Of a stretch of 64,000 nt of DNA, positions 1 to 11,249 are shown in pieces. Every line of letters starts with the position of its first letter. Positions within the stretch are counted from its first letter, which is position 1. The notes beneath the pieces were generated by a model. The model had not been told where the DNA came from. It saw nothing but the letters and a program-made list of their open reading frames with translations, and made no database searches. Source of the DNA: Verrucomicrobiaceae bacterium (GTDB lineage: Bacteria; Verrucomicrobiota; Verrucomicrobiia; Verrucomicrobiales; Verrucomicrobiaceae); contig JABTUN010000004.1 of the NCBI GenBank assembly GCA_015075365.1, positions 62,001-126,000 on the forward strand, written 5' to 3'. The translations under genes were made by a program, and so were the position numbers.

Positions 1-4156
<4,156 letters not shown>

Positions 4157-4160
<4 letters not shown>

Positions 4161-4702
4161 GAGGCCTGCTCCTGCAATCGGTTCACCACACAATCCGCCA
4201 TCAGGCGGCGGAGAATGGCGAGCTTGTTATAAAGTGTGCGTGGGGCGCGGCCCATCCGCGCTGCCAGTGCGGTGATGTCGCCGTGGCCTGCACACGAGGC
4301 CCGCAGCAGGCGGCGGTCATCCTCCCGCAGCGATTCAAAACACGAATCCAGCGCCTCCATGCGCTGCTCCTGGTGCTTCAAATCCTCCGCCCGCTCCTCG
4401 GCAAGCAAAGCGAGCAAATCGTCATCGAAATGCGAAGCCGATCGCGAAGCGGTGCGCTGAAAGACCTTGGCCTCATAGAAACAGATGGTGCTGGCCCAGG
4501 CCATGAAATCCGTGCCGCTCTCAAACGACCCATACTTCTGCCACATGAGCACCGACGCCCGCTGGAGCACATCCTGCGCATCGTGCCAGCGTCCCAGCAG
4601 CGACAACAGATAGCCCAGCAGCTTGTCATGTGATGCCGTGAGCAGTCCCACGAACTCCTCGTGGCGATGATTGGGCGTTGGGGCTGGATCTGAGTCTTCC
4701 AT
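4157..4702 (-). CDS. ECF RNA polymerase sigma factor, partner of the FecR-GH6 protein
   Basis: The 181-aa protein has a region-2-like segment (HDAQDVLQRASVLMWQKYG, about 40-58) and a C-terminal region-4 helix-turn-helix (DITALAARMGRAPRTLYNKL). It resembles the Rhodopirellula/Verrucomicrobium-type ECF group, which commonly sits next to FecR-domain genes. Its stop overlaps the FecR-GH6 start as ATGA, so the two are expected to be made in a fixed ratio. The inferred role is to activate this cellulase operon when the FecR-GH6 partner releases it. No promoter could be assigned with confidence. Confidence 0.88.
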
Positions 4703-4964
4703 TCACCGTTGTATGACCGGAATGGCTCAAAGTGACCGAAGTTTTTTTCAGTGTTTTCAAGAAGGCCGCGCCATCAAACCTCGGGGCGCGTTGGGAACCC
4801 ACCGCCCGTTGCCGGGCAATTTCCGCCGTCATGCGCGGCCTGCCGCCTTTCACCGCAATAAACCACGTTTTGCCACCGGCCTTCACTGCCAGGTGCTCGC
4901 CATCCGGCAGAGCATCCACAAGACTGCTGTCAGCGAAAAAGCGGCTGGCGGAGATGGATTTCAT
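4626..4964 (-). CDS. Small unknown protein, possible antitoxin-like
   Basis: The 112-aa reading frame starts MKSISASRFFADSSLV at 4964. The first 75 residues look like a compact folded protein, with WFIAVKGGRPRMT, and are weakly reminiscent of Phd-like antitoxins. The last 35 residues are Ser/Arg/Gly-rich and overlap the first 77 bases of the sigma-factor gene in another frame, so the true end is uncertain. I do not recognise a family. It lies just upstream of the ECF operon on the same strand. Confidence 0.45.
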   Translation of the reverse strand: MKSISASRFFADSSLVDALPDGEHLAVKAGGKTWFIAVKGGRPRMTAEIARQRAVGSQRAPRFDGAAFLKTLKKTSVTLSHSGHTTVNGRLRSSPNAQSSPRGVRGTAHGIT

Positions 4965-5015
4965 GCCGCCATTGTACCTTTCACGCCTTTTAGCATCAAG
5001 CCCGCACGCCTTCCC

Positions 5016-6041
5016 ATGCCGCACGACCTCACCTCCGCACCGCAGACCGATCCGCTCAACATCTACCGCTATCGCGACAGCCTTTACGCGGTCGATTTGA
5101 TCACGGCGGCGCTCGGCTTCGATTTCTTCACCTGGCTGGCGGCGAATCCATCATCGCCTGCCGGCATTTGTGATCACTTTGGCTTCCAGGAAAGGCCCGT
5201 GGACGTGATGCTGACCCTCTTCGCGGCAAATGGCTGGGTGAAACGTGAGGCTGGCGTGCTTCACGCCAGCGACACGGCGAAGGAGCATCTCCGCGCCGGA
5301 TCGGTTTGGGATTTGCGGCCCTATTATGCCTCGCTGCATGACCGTCCGATCGCCCGTGACTATCTTGAGGTGCTCAAGACCGGCAGGCCGGCCGGCTGGA
5401 GCGGTGACAAGGCTGCCTTTGACTGGCACAAGGCGATGGAGCAGGAGGACTTTGCGCGCAAATTCACCGCCGCGATGGACTGCCGCGGCCTGTACCTCGC
5501 GCAGGCGCTCGCGAAGAAGCTCGATCTCTCCGGGCGCTCCTGCCTGCTCGACATCGGCGCGGGTTCCGGCATCTACGCCTGCTCCATCGCGGCGCGGCAC
5601 AGGCATTTGAAGGCCGTCGCCTTTGATCAGGCGCCGGTGGACCGCATCGCGGCGAAATTGATCGCCGAGCGCGGCTGCGCGGATCGCGTCAGCGTGGCGA
5701 CGGGCAGCATGTTCGACGGCCTGCCGGCTGGATGCGATGTGCATCTTTATTCCAACGTGCTGCATGACTGGGACATGGCGGAGGTGCGGAAGCTGCTCGC
5801 TGTTTCGCATGCCGCGCTGCCTCCGGGCGGCCTGCTCGTCATTCACGACGCGTTCATCAACGCGGAGAAGAACGGGCCGCTGCATGTCGCGGAGTATTCC
5901 TGCCTGCTCATGCATTCCACGCAGGGCAAATGCTACAGCACCGGTGAGTACGCCGCGCTGCTCGACGAGGCCGGTTTCACTCCAGGCGCGTATCATGACA
6001 CCGCGGTCGCGCGTGGCTTCATGACGGCCGTGCGGCGATGA
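5016..6041 (+). CDS. SAM-dependent O-methyltransferase (plant-type dimerisation fold)
   Basis: The 341-aa protein starts at ATG 5016 (MPHDLTSAPQTDP); the frame is open further upstream, but that part lies over the divergent ORF and looks non-coding. The N-terminal third is a winged-helix dimerisation domain. The C-terminal Rossmann methyltransferase has motif I LLDIGAGSGIYAC and the later LYSNVLHDWD segment typical of this O-methyltransferase family, which methylates hydroxyl groups on small molecules. The substrate cannot be read from the sequence. It is divergent from the ECF/cellulase operon. Confidence 0.85.
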   Translation: MPHDLTSAPQTDPLNIYRYRDSLYAVDLITAALGFDFFTWLAANPSSPAGICDHFGFQERPVDVMLTLFAANGWVKREAGVLHASDTAKEHLRAGSVWDLRPYYASLHDRPIARDYLEVLKTGRPAGWSGDKAAFDWHKAMEQEDFARKFTAAMDCRGLYLAQALAKKLDLSGRSCLLDIGAGSGIYACSIAARHRHLKAVAFDQAPVDRIAAKLIAERGCADRVSVATGSMFDGLPAGCDVHLYSNVLHDWDMAEVRKLLAVSHAALPPGGLLVIHDAFINAEKNGPLHVAEYSCLLMHSTQGKCYSTGEYAALLDEAGFTPGAYHDTAVARGFMTAVRR

Positions 6042-6093
6042 AAAATTAATTCGTGCAAAGAAAACGCGGTGTCGTATCGTCTCTCACTTGCTT

Positions 6094-6606
6094 ATGAAGC
6101 AACTCACTCTGCTCTCCCTGTTCGCTCTGGCCGTGTTCGCGCGCGCCGAGACCACCGTCACGATGACCGGCGTCCACAACTGCTGCCGCGGTTGCGCCAA
6201 CGGCATCACCAAGGCCGGCACCAGCGCCGGCAAGGACATCACCGTCACCGCCGAAGGCAAGACGGTCACCATCACCACCAAGAAAAAGAGCGACGCCAAG
6301 AAGGCCGTCGAGGCGATCATGGCAGCGGGGTACTTCGGCAAGGTCGAGGGCGGCGAGTACGAGGAGAAAAAGTCCTCCGCCTCCGCCAAGCCCGAGGCGA
6401 AGCTGGCCAAGGCCACCGTCTCCGGCGTGCATCTCTGCTGCCAGAAGTGCGCGGACGCCGCCAGTGACGCGGTGAAGACCGTCGCGGGCATCACGAAGCA
6501 TGACATCGCCTCCAAGGCCTCTTCCTTCACGGTCGAGGGCGAGTTCACCAAGGCCGAGCTGGCCGCCGCGTTGAACAACGCGGGCTTTGCCGGCGCCATC
6601 AAATAA
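6094..6606 (+). CDS. Secreted protein with two heavy-metal-associated (HMA-like) domains
   Basis: The 170-aa protein has a signal peptide (residues 1-18, cleavage after ARA). Two HMA/CopZ-like repeats follow: GVHNCCRGCANG with C30, C31 and C34, and GVHLCCQKCAD with C115, C116 and C119. Both carry CCxxC in place of the usual MxCxxC. They are joined by a Lys/Glu/Ala-rich linker (about 89-105). HMA domains bind soft metals such as copper, so a periplasmic metal-binding role is plausible but inferred. A strong terminator follows. Confidence 0.85.
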   Translation: MKQLTLLSLFALAVFARAETTVTMTGVHNCCRGCANGITKAGTSAGKDITVTAEGKTVTITTKKKSDAKKAVEAIMAAGYFGKVEGGEYEEKKSSASAKPEAKLAKATVSGVHLCCQKCADAASDAVKTVAGITKHDIASKASSFTVEGEFTKAELAAALNNAGFAGAIK

Positions 6607-6635
6607 ACAGCTTACCGCAACCAACAACGAGCGGG

Positions 6636-6670
6636 GCCGGGGCGTGCGAAAGCAGCCCCGGCTTTCTTTT
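6636..6670 (+). terminator. Rho-independent terminator after the HMA gene
   Basis: An 8-bp perfect stem GCCGGGGC (6636-6643) pairs with GCCCCGGC (6655-6662) and is followed by TTTCTTTT. It separates the HMA gene from the ECF sigma gene downstream. Confidence 0.9.
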
Positions 6671-6778
6671 GACAGGTTGTGGACCCGGACATGACGCAGG
6701 CATTGGCGGAAAAGGCGGACATTCAGGGAATATTGCCGCGCGCTGTTCCTCCCATGTCAAAATGATCCGACCCTGCTC

Positions 6779-7369
6779 ATGGAACTCGCCCTCGATTTCG
6801 GCCTTGAATGGCCCTCAGCGCCCCCGATAGCACGACGCGTGTCTGATTCCCCGCCCAGCTTCGAGCAGATTGTGGATGCCCATTACCAGGGCCTCCACCG
6901 CTTTGCGCTGAGCATGTGCCGGAGCGAGGCGACAGCGCAGGATCTGGTGCAGCAGACTTTTCTCCAGTGGGCGCGGAAGGGCCACACGCTGCGCGATGCC
7001 TCGAAGGTGAAGACCTGGCTCTACACGACGATCTATCGCGAGTGGCTGGGCATCGCCCGGCGGGAAAAGAAGCACGAGCAGGTCGAGTTCGAGCCCGATC
7101 TGCATGGCGTGGCCCAAAACGATGACGACAGTGAGAATCCCCGCGTGGACAGCGCCACGCTGCAACGGGCGCTCGACCAGCTTGATCCTTCCTACCGCGC
7201 CCCGCTGGTGCTGTTTTATCTCAAAGAGCTGTCGTACCGCGAGATCGCCGAATCCCTGGGCATTCCCATCGGCACGGTCATGTCCCGCCTGTCCCGCGCG
7301 AAGGACCGCCTGCGTGACATTCTCCTGAAACTCGAAGAAAACATCATCCCTGCCTCATTCAGCTCGTGA
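6779..7369 (+). CDS. ECF RNA polymerase sigma factor
   Basis: The 196-aa protein has sigma region 2 (FEQIVDAHYQGLHRFALSMC, AQDLVQQTFLQWARKG, KVKTWLYTTIYREWL) and region 4 (LDPSYRAPLVLFYLKELSYR, IGTVMSRLSRAKDRLRDIL). It is a standard ECF sigma architecture. The stop overlaps the GTG start of the next gene (GTGA), typical of a sigma / anti-sigma pair. Its stimulus is unknown, but the Cys-rich partner and the nearby HMA protein point to metal or redox. Confidence 0.92.
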   Translation: MELALDFGLEWPSAPPIARRVSDSPPSFEQIVDAHYQGLHRFALSMCRSEATAQDLVQQTFLQWARKGHTLRDASKVKTWLYTTIYREWLGIARREKKHEQVEFEPDLHGVAQNDDDSENPRVDSATLQRALDQLDPSYRAPLVLFYLKELSYREIAESLGIPIGTVMSRLSRAKDRLRDILLKLEENIIPASFSS

Positions 7370-8100
7370 ACCGCGAAGAAGCCAGACTCGAACTCGATGC
7401 CACGACGCTCCGCCCCCGGGACGCGTCGCCGGAGGCCCGTGCGATGCTTGACAGCGACGCGGAGCTCGCCGCTTGGCATGAAAAGCGCGCCGCCTTTGAT
7501 GAAGCCGTGGCGGAGGCGTTGCATGACATGCCGATGGCCGCCGGTTTGCGTGAAAACATCCTGCGCGCCGCGACACAGCCTGCGAAGCGACCGCTGCGCT
7601 GGATCACGCCCACGGCCATCGCCGCGGCGGCGTGCGTGCTGGTTGGCTGGACCTTCCTGTGGCCGGGGAGCAGCGCCATGGCGGCCTGGGAGGCGGAGTC
7701 GCTCAACACCATTGCCAAGGTCGAGCATGGCGTGATGAGGCTGGACGAGCGCGCGGAAAGCCTGGAGGCGGTGAAGAAGCATCTGACATCGGCCGAATGC
7801 CCGTGCCCGAGCGCGCTGCCCCCGGCGCTGGCCCACCTGCGCACCCTGGGCTGCAAGCGGGTGCGGATCGGCGGTCACGCGGGCACGATCATCTGCTTTG
7901 CCCTCGAATCGGGAAAGGAGGCCCATCTTCTCGTGCTGGACAACGAAGGCCTGTGCGACTGCCCTACGGCGGACGAGGGCCCCTGCTTCAAATCCGCCCG
8001 GAACTGGCGCTATGCCTCGTGGAGCCATGGCTCCCACGCCTTCATGCTGGCGACGACGGCTGATGAGGCGGCGCTGAAGCGCCTGTTCGGGCTGGTGTGA
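7366..8100 (+). CDS. Membrane partner (putative anti-sigma factor) with Cys-rich outer domain
   Basis: The 244-aa protein starts with GTG at 7366, overlapping the sigma stop. Residues 1-78 are polar and presumably cytoplasmic; one membrane helix lies at about 79-99. The C-terminal extracytoplasmic domain holds seven Cys: C145 and C147 (AECPCPSAL), C163, C177, C197 and C199 (GLCDCPTADEGPC), and C207. The position and topology suggest an anti-sigma factor. The Cys content suggests a metal or thiol-redox sensing domain. No named anti-sigma motif is visible, so the assignment rests mainly on gene coupling. Confidence 0.72.
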   Translation: MNREEARLELDATTLRPRDASPEARAMLDSDAELAAWHEKRAAFDEAVAEALHDMPMAAGLRENILRAATQPAKRPLRWITPTAIAAAACVLVGWTFLWPGSSAMAAWEAESLNTIAKVEHGVMRLDERAESLEAVKKHLTSAECPCPSALPPALAHLRTLGCKRVRIGGHAGTIICFALESGKEAHLLVLDNEGLCDCPTADEGPCFKSARNWRYASWSHGSHAFMLATTADEAALKRLFGLV

Positions 8101-8109
8101 CCAGCGGGA

Positions 8110-8400
8110 TCAAAGGAGATGCCGCCAGTGATGCGGATCACGTTTTTCATGCACAACGCCGATGATCCAGATCGCGTCCTGAAGAATGCGGTAGATGACG
8201 AGATAAGGAAAGACCTTCATCAAGTGTCGGCGGGTTCGTTCTGACAAGGGACGCCCTGTTGCCGGGTGCTTTGCAATCCATTCAGTTGCTTGTTCGAGGC
8301 AGGTCAAAAAGCCTTCAGCGGCCTTTTCGGAGCGTTCCAAATACCAGCGGTGAGCCTCCATGGACTCGAACCGCGCGGCATCGGTGAAATAGACCTTCAT
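8110..8400 (-). CDS. ParE/RelE-family toxin
   Basis: The 96-aa protein has the ParE/RelE pattern: an N-terminal strand (MKVYFTDAARF), two helices with AHRWYLERSEKAAEGFL and the HPATGRPL loop, and a C-terminal YRILQDAIWIIGVVHEKRDP. Members inhibit gyrase or cleave ribosome-bound mRNA; which one cannot be decided here. The start overlaps the antitoxin stop (ATGA). Confidence 0.88.
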   Translation of the reverse strand: MKVYFTDAARFESMEAHRWYLERSEKAAEGFLTCLEQATEWIAKHPATGRPLSERTRRHLMKVFPYLVIYRILQDAIWIIGVVHEKRDPHHWRHLL

Positions 8401-8615
8401 GAGAGCGGACGGGAGCGCATGTCGTGGAAAACAGAGGCGGCCTCGTGGAGCGTCATTTCCCCGCGCTCGACCGCGGACACCCGTTCCTCCATTTCAGAGG
8501 CGATGCGTTCTTCCCATGCGGCGTCGCACGAGCTGAGGATCAGATCATCCAGCAGTGATGCCTGCTCGACGGCGGGGAGTTGAAGAAAGGCATGTCGAAG
8601 AGCGCTGGCAGTCAT
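8397..8615 (-). CDS. Antitoxin of the ParE/RelE-type toxin-antitoxin pair
   Basis: The 72-aa acidic helical protein (LPAVEQASLLDDLILS, WEERIASEMEERVSAVERGE) resembles the TIGR02574-type 'addiction module component' family, which pairs with ParE/RelE toxins. It is directly upstream and overlaps the toxin start, which is the usual order for such modules. Confidence 0.82.
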   Translation of the reverse strand: MTASALRHAFLQLPAVEQASLLDDLILSSCDAAWEERIASEMEERVSAVERGEMTLHEAASVFHDMRSRPLS

Positions 8616-8645
8616 GGCGCGAGAGTAAAGGACGAAGGCGCTTCA

Positions 8646-9053
8646 TCAATCGGGAATCTCGTCCACCCGCACCTCTGTCCGGCCGAGCACGGTGTGGCAG
8701 TTGACGCATTGCTGGCGCAGCGCGGTGAAGGCGGTGGTGGACCGCTGCGCGTCCTTCTTTTCCAAGGCGGACTTCAACCCGGCGAGCGGGCCGTTTTCCC
8801 ACGCGGCGAGGAGCGGGCGCAGATCCACCGCCGTGCCCGCGGCGGACTTCTGCACCGGAGCGCTGGCGACTGATTTGGAGACGCTGGACTGCATGCGCGG
8901 CACCATGGCGAGCGCCTCGTCCCACTGACCGGCTTGCTGAAGCTTTCGCGCGTCGAGCATCTTGCGCTGCGCGGCCTTCATGCGGTGCGTGTTGACGAAC
9001 GACGCGCAGGAGGCGAGCGCGAACGGCAGGATGATGAAAAGAAGGCGGAGCAT
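8646..9053 (-). CDS. Lipoprotein with C-terminal haem-c motif (cytochrome c'-like)
   Basis: The 135-aa protein starts at ATG 9053. The signal ends in the lipobox LASC, so it is probably lipid-anchored. A helical body follows (residues about 25-110), with a single haem motif CVNCH near the C-terminus. A C-terminal CxxCH after a helical bundle is the cytochrome c' / c-554-like layout. It probably carries one covalent haem outside the inner membrane. The partner is unknown. Confidence 0.78.
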   Translation of the reverse strand: MLRLLFIILPFALASCASFVNTHRMKAAQRKMLDARKLQQAGQWDEALAMVPRMQSSVSKSVASAPVQKSAAGTAVDLRPLLAAWENGPLAGLKSALEKKDAQRSTTAFTALRQQCVNCHTVLGRTEVRVDEIPD

Positions 9054-9068
9054 GAGCGCGGGATTCAA

Positions 9069-10061
9069 TCATCGTCCCTCGAACTTGTCACGCCCCTTTG
9101 CCAGCGCCTCGATCTTGCGGTCGGCGATGCTGCGTTTGAGCATCCAGAAGCCGCAATCCGGGTGGATGAACTGCACGCGGCCCGCGCCGAGTTTTTTCTC
9201 CGCTGCCTCGATGCGGCGGGCGATCTCGTCGGCGGTTTCGATGTGGTTCACCTTGATGTCCACGACGCCGAGGCCCACGCCGATCCTGGCATCGAGCCCC
9301 TGCAACGCGTCGAGATCCGCGGCGGGACGATGTGCCAGTTCGAGCACGAGGTGGTCGGCGCGCAACGAGTTCAAAAACGTGATGAGCGCGGCCCACTCGC
9401 CTTTTTGGATCGTCTGGCCGCCATAATTGCCGAAGCAGAAATGCACGGCTTTGCGGCCTTTGACCGCGTCCAGCACGCGATTGATGCCCGCGGCGGCGAT
9501 GGGCGCGTCGGCGGGATTGCCGGGAATGTTCGCCTCATCGACCTGGACGCAGTCGCACTGCAAATCAGCGGCCTGCGCGGCCAGCGCGTCGGCGATGGCC
9601 ATGTTCAGCGCGGCGAAGTCGTGGTAATGCGCGTCCAGCAGCGTGCGGGCCAGCATGTAGGGGCTGGTGAGCGTGAATTTGAACGGTCCGCCGGCCACTT
9701 TGGCTGCGCGGGCGCAGTCCTCGGCCAGATTGAGCACGCCTTCGGTGACCGGGCCGCGCACGACGGCGGCAGGCTTGCTGCGGAAGGCCATCTCGTGCTT
9801 TGCACGGAACGCGGCGGTGTCCGCGCGGCCCACGCGGCTGTCAATGCCTCCCAGCTTGTGGACGAAGTATTCAATCATGCCGTTGGTGTCGGGGTGATTG
9901 ACGTCGAAACGGTACAACTCGCCATCTGTGGGCAGGTCGATGCCCGCCTGGCGTTGCGTGTCGAAAACGACGCGCGTGGCGTCGATGACGGCCTGCTCGC
10001 TGGGCAGGGCGGAAAGCCAGTCAGGAACGGGATAGGAACCGACGGTGGTGGTCTGGATCAT
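9069..10061 (-). CDS. MetE-like (cobalamin-independent methionine synthase C-terminal family) protein
   Basis: The 330-aa protein starts at ATG 10061 (MIQTTTVGSYPVPDWL). It matches the catalytic-domain family of MetE and archaeal MetE-like proteins: TVGSYP at the start, LPTDGEL, CVQVDEANIPG, HFCFGNYGG (HxC zinc ligands) and HPDCGFWMLKRS (zinc Cys). It lacks the N-terminal MetE half, so it may use a methyl donor other than the usual polyglutamyl folate, or act on another thiol. That substrate statement is inference. Confidence 0.85.
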   Translation of the reverse strand: MIQTTTVGSYPVPDWLSALPSEQAVIDATRVVFDTQRQAGIDLPTDGELYRFDVNHPDTNGMIEYFVHKLGGIDSRVGRADTAAFRAKHEMAFRSKPAAVVRGPVTEGVLNLAEDCARAAKVAGGPFKFTLTSPYMLARTLLDAHYHDFAALNMAIADALAAQAADLQCDCVQVDEANIPGNPADAPIAAAGINRVLDAVKGRKAVHFCFGNYGGQTIQKGEWAALITFLNSLRADHLVLELAHRPAADLDALQGLDARIGVGLGVVDIKVNHIETADEIARRIEAAEKKLGAGRVQFIHPDCGFWMLKRSIADRKIEALAKGRDKFEGR

Positions 10062-10231
10062 GCCCGATGGTACGTGGCTCGGTGAAGATTTCAGAACAAG
10101 CGAGTGCGATTGTCCAAAGAGGCGAGTGATCCGCCCATGCGGCTCGTTCCAATGAGGGCGGAGGGATTTCATCCGCAGTTCACACAATTCATCTCGACTT
10201 CCGCCGCTGCTTTCTGCTTTAGTCACCGTCC

Positions 10232-11248
10232 ATGGGCGATCCCTACGCTTCCGAACCGGAAATCCAGACGGCTTTCACACGCATCGAATCCCTGCGCCGC
10301 GCGCTGCGGGATGTGCTTTTCGGCCAGGAGGAGCTGATCGAGCTGACGATCTGCGGGGTGCTCGCGCGCGGCCACGTTCTGCTCGAGGGCCTGCCCGGCC
10401 TGGGGAAGACAGAGCTGGTCAAAGGCCTGGCGAAGGCGCTGGGGCTCACGACGCGGCGCGTGCAGTTCACGCCGGACCTGCTGCCCGGTGACATCACGGG
10501 CAATCCGGTCCTGCAGGAGGTGGACGGCCGCCGTGAGTTCGTTTTCCAGCCCGGGCCGATCTTCACGAACCTGCTGCTGGCGGATGAGATCAACCGTGCC
10601 TCGCCCAAGACGCAGTCCGCGCTGCTGGAGGCCATGCAGGAGCGCCGCGTGACGGTGCTGGGCCACACGCACACGCTGCCCGATCCGTTTTTTGTGCTCG
10701 CCACCCAGAACCCCATTGAGCTGGAGGGCACGTATCCGCTGCCGGAGGCGCAGGTGGACCGTTTTCTCTTCAAACTGGAGGTGTTGCGCAATTCCGCCGA
10801 GGTGCTGGCGAAGATCGTCACGCATCGTGAGCTTGGCGTGGAGCCGCAGGTTCCCTCCGTGCTGTCACGCGAGGAGTTTGCCTCGATCCAGCAGACCGCG
10901 CGGCGCATTTTCCTGCCGGAGATCGTGGCGGACTACATCGCGCGTCTGTGTGATGCCACGCATCCAGGCCAGTCCGCGGCTGCCACAGGCGTGCGCTACG
11001 GGGCCAGCCCGCGCGCCGCGTTGAGCCTGGCCTCCGCCTCCAAGGCGCGCGCGCTCATGCATGGCCGGGCCAATGCCAGCTTTGAGGACGTGCAGGCGCT
11101 GGCGCAGGCCGTGCTGGGCCACCGCGTGCTGCTGGACTACGCCGCGCGCATCGAGGGCCGCACCAGCGCCAGCGTGGTGCGCGCCATCCTGGCGGAGGTG
11201 CCGGTGCAGAACCTCCACGCCCCGAAAACCCTGAAGGAGGCGGTTTGA
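10232..11248 (+). CDS. MoxR-family AAA+ ATPase
   Basis: The 338-aa protein has Walker A GLPGLGKT (53-60), Walker B LLADEINR, sensor 1 FVLATQNPIELEGTYPLPEA and the C-terminal lid domain. MoxR ATPases act as chaperones for assembly of periplasmic or cytoplasmic complexes, usually with DUF58 and von Willebrand A partners. Here only a membrane/secreted protein gene follows directly, and no DUF58 gene is in the visible operon. Confidence 0.93.
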   Translation: MGDPYASEPEIQTAFTRIESLRRALRDVLFGQEELIELTICGVLARGHVLLEGLPGLGKTELVKGLAKALGLTTRRVQFTPDLLPGDITGNPVLQEVDGRREFVFQPGPIFTNLLLADEINRASPKTQSALLEAMQERRVTVLGHTHTLPDPFFVLATQNPIELEGTYPLPEAQVDRFLFKLEVLRNSAEVLAKIVTHRELGVEPQVPSVLSREEFASIQQTARRIFLPEIVADYIARLCDATHPGQSAAATGVRYGASPRAALSLASASKARALMHGRANASFEDVQALAQAVLGHRVLLDYAARIEGRTSASVVRAILAEVPVQNLHAPKTLKEAV

Positions 11249-11249
11249 A

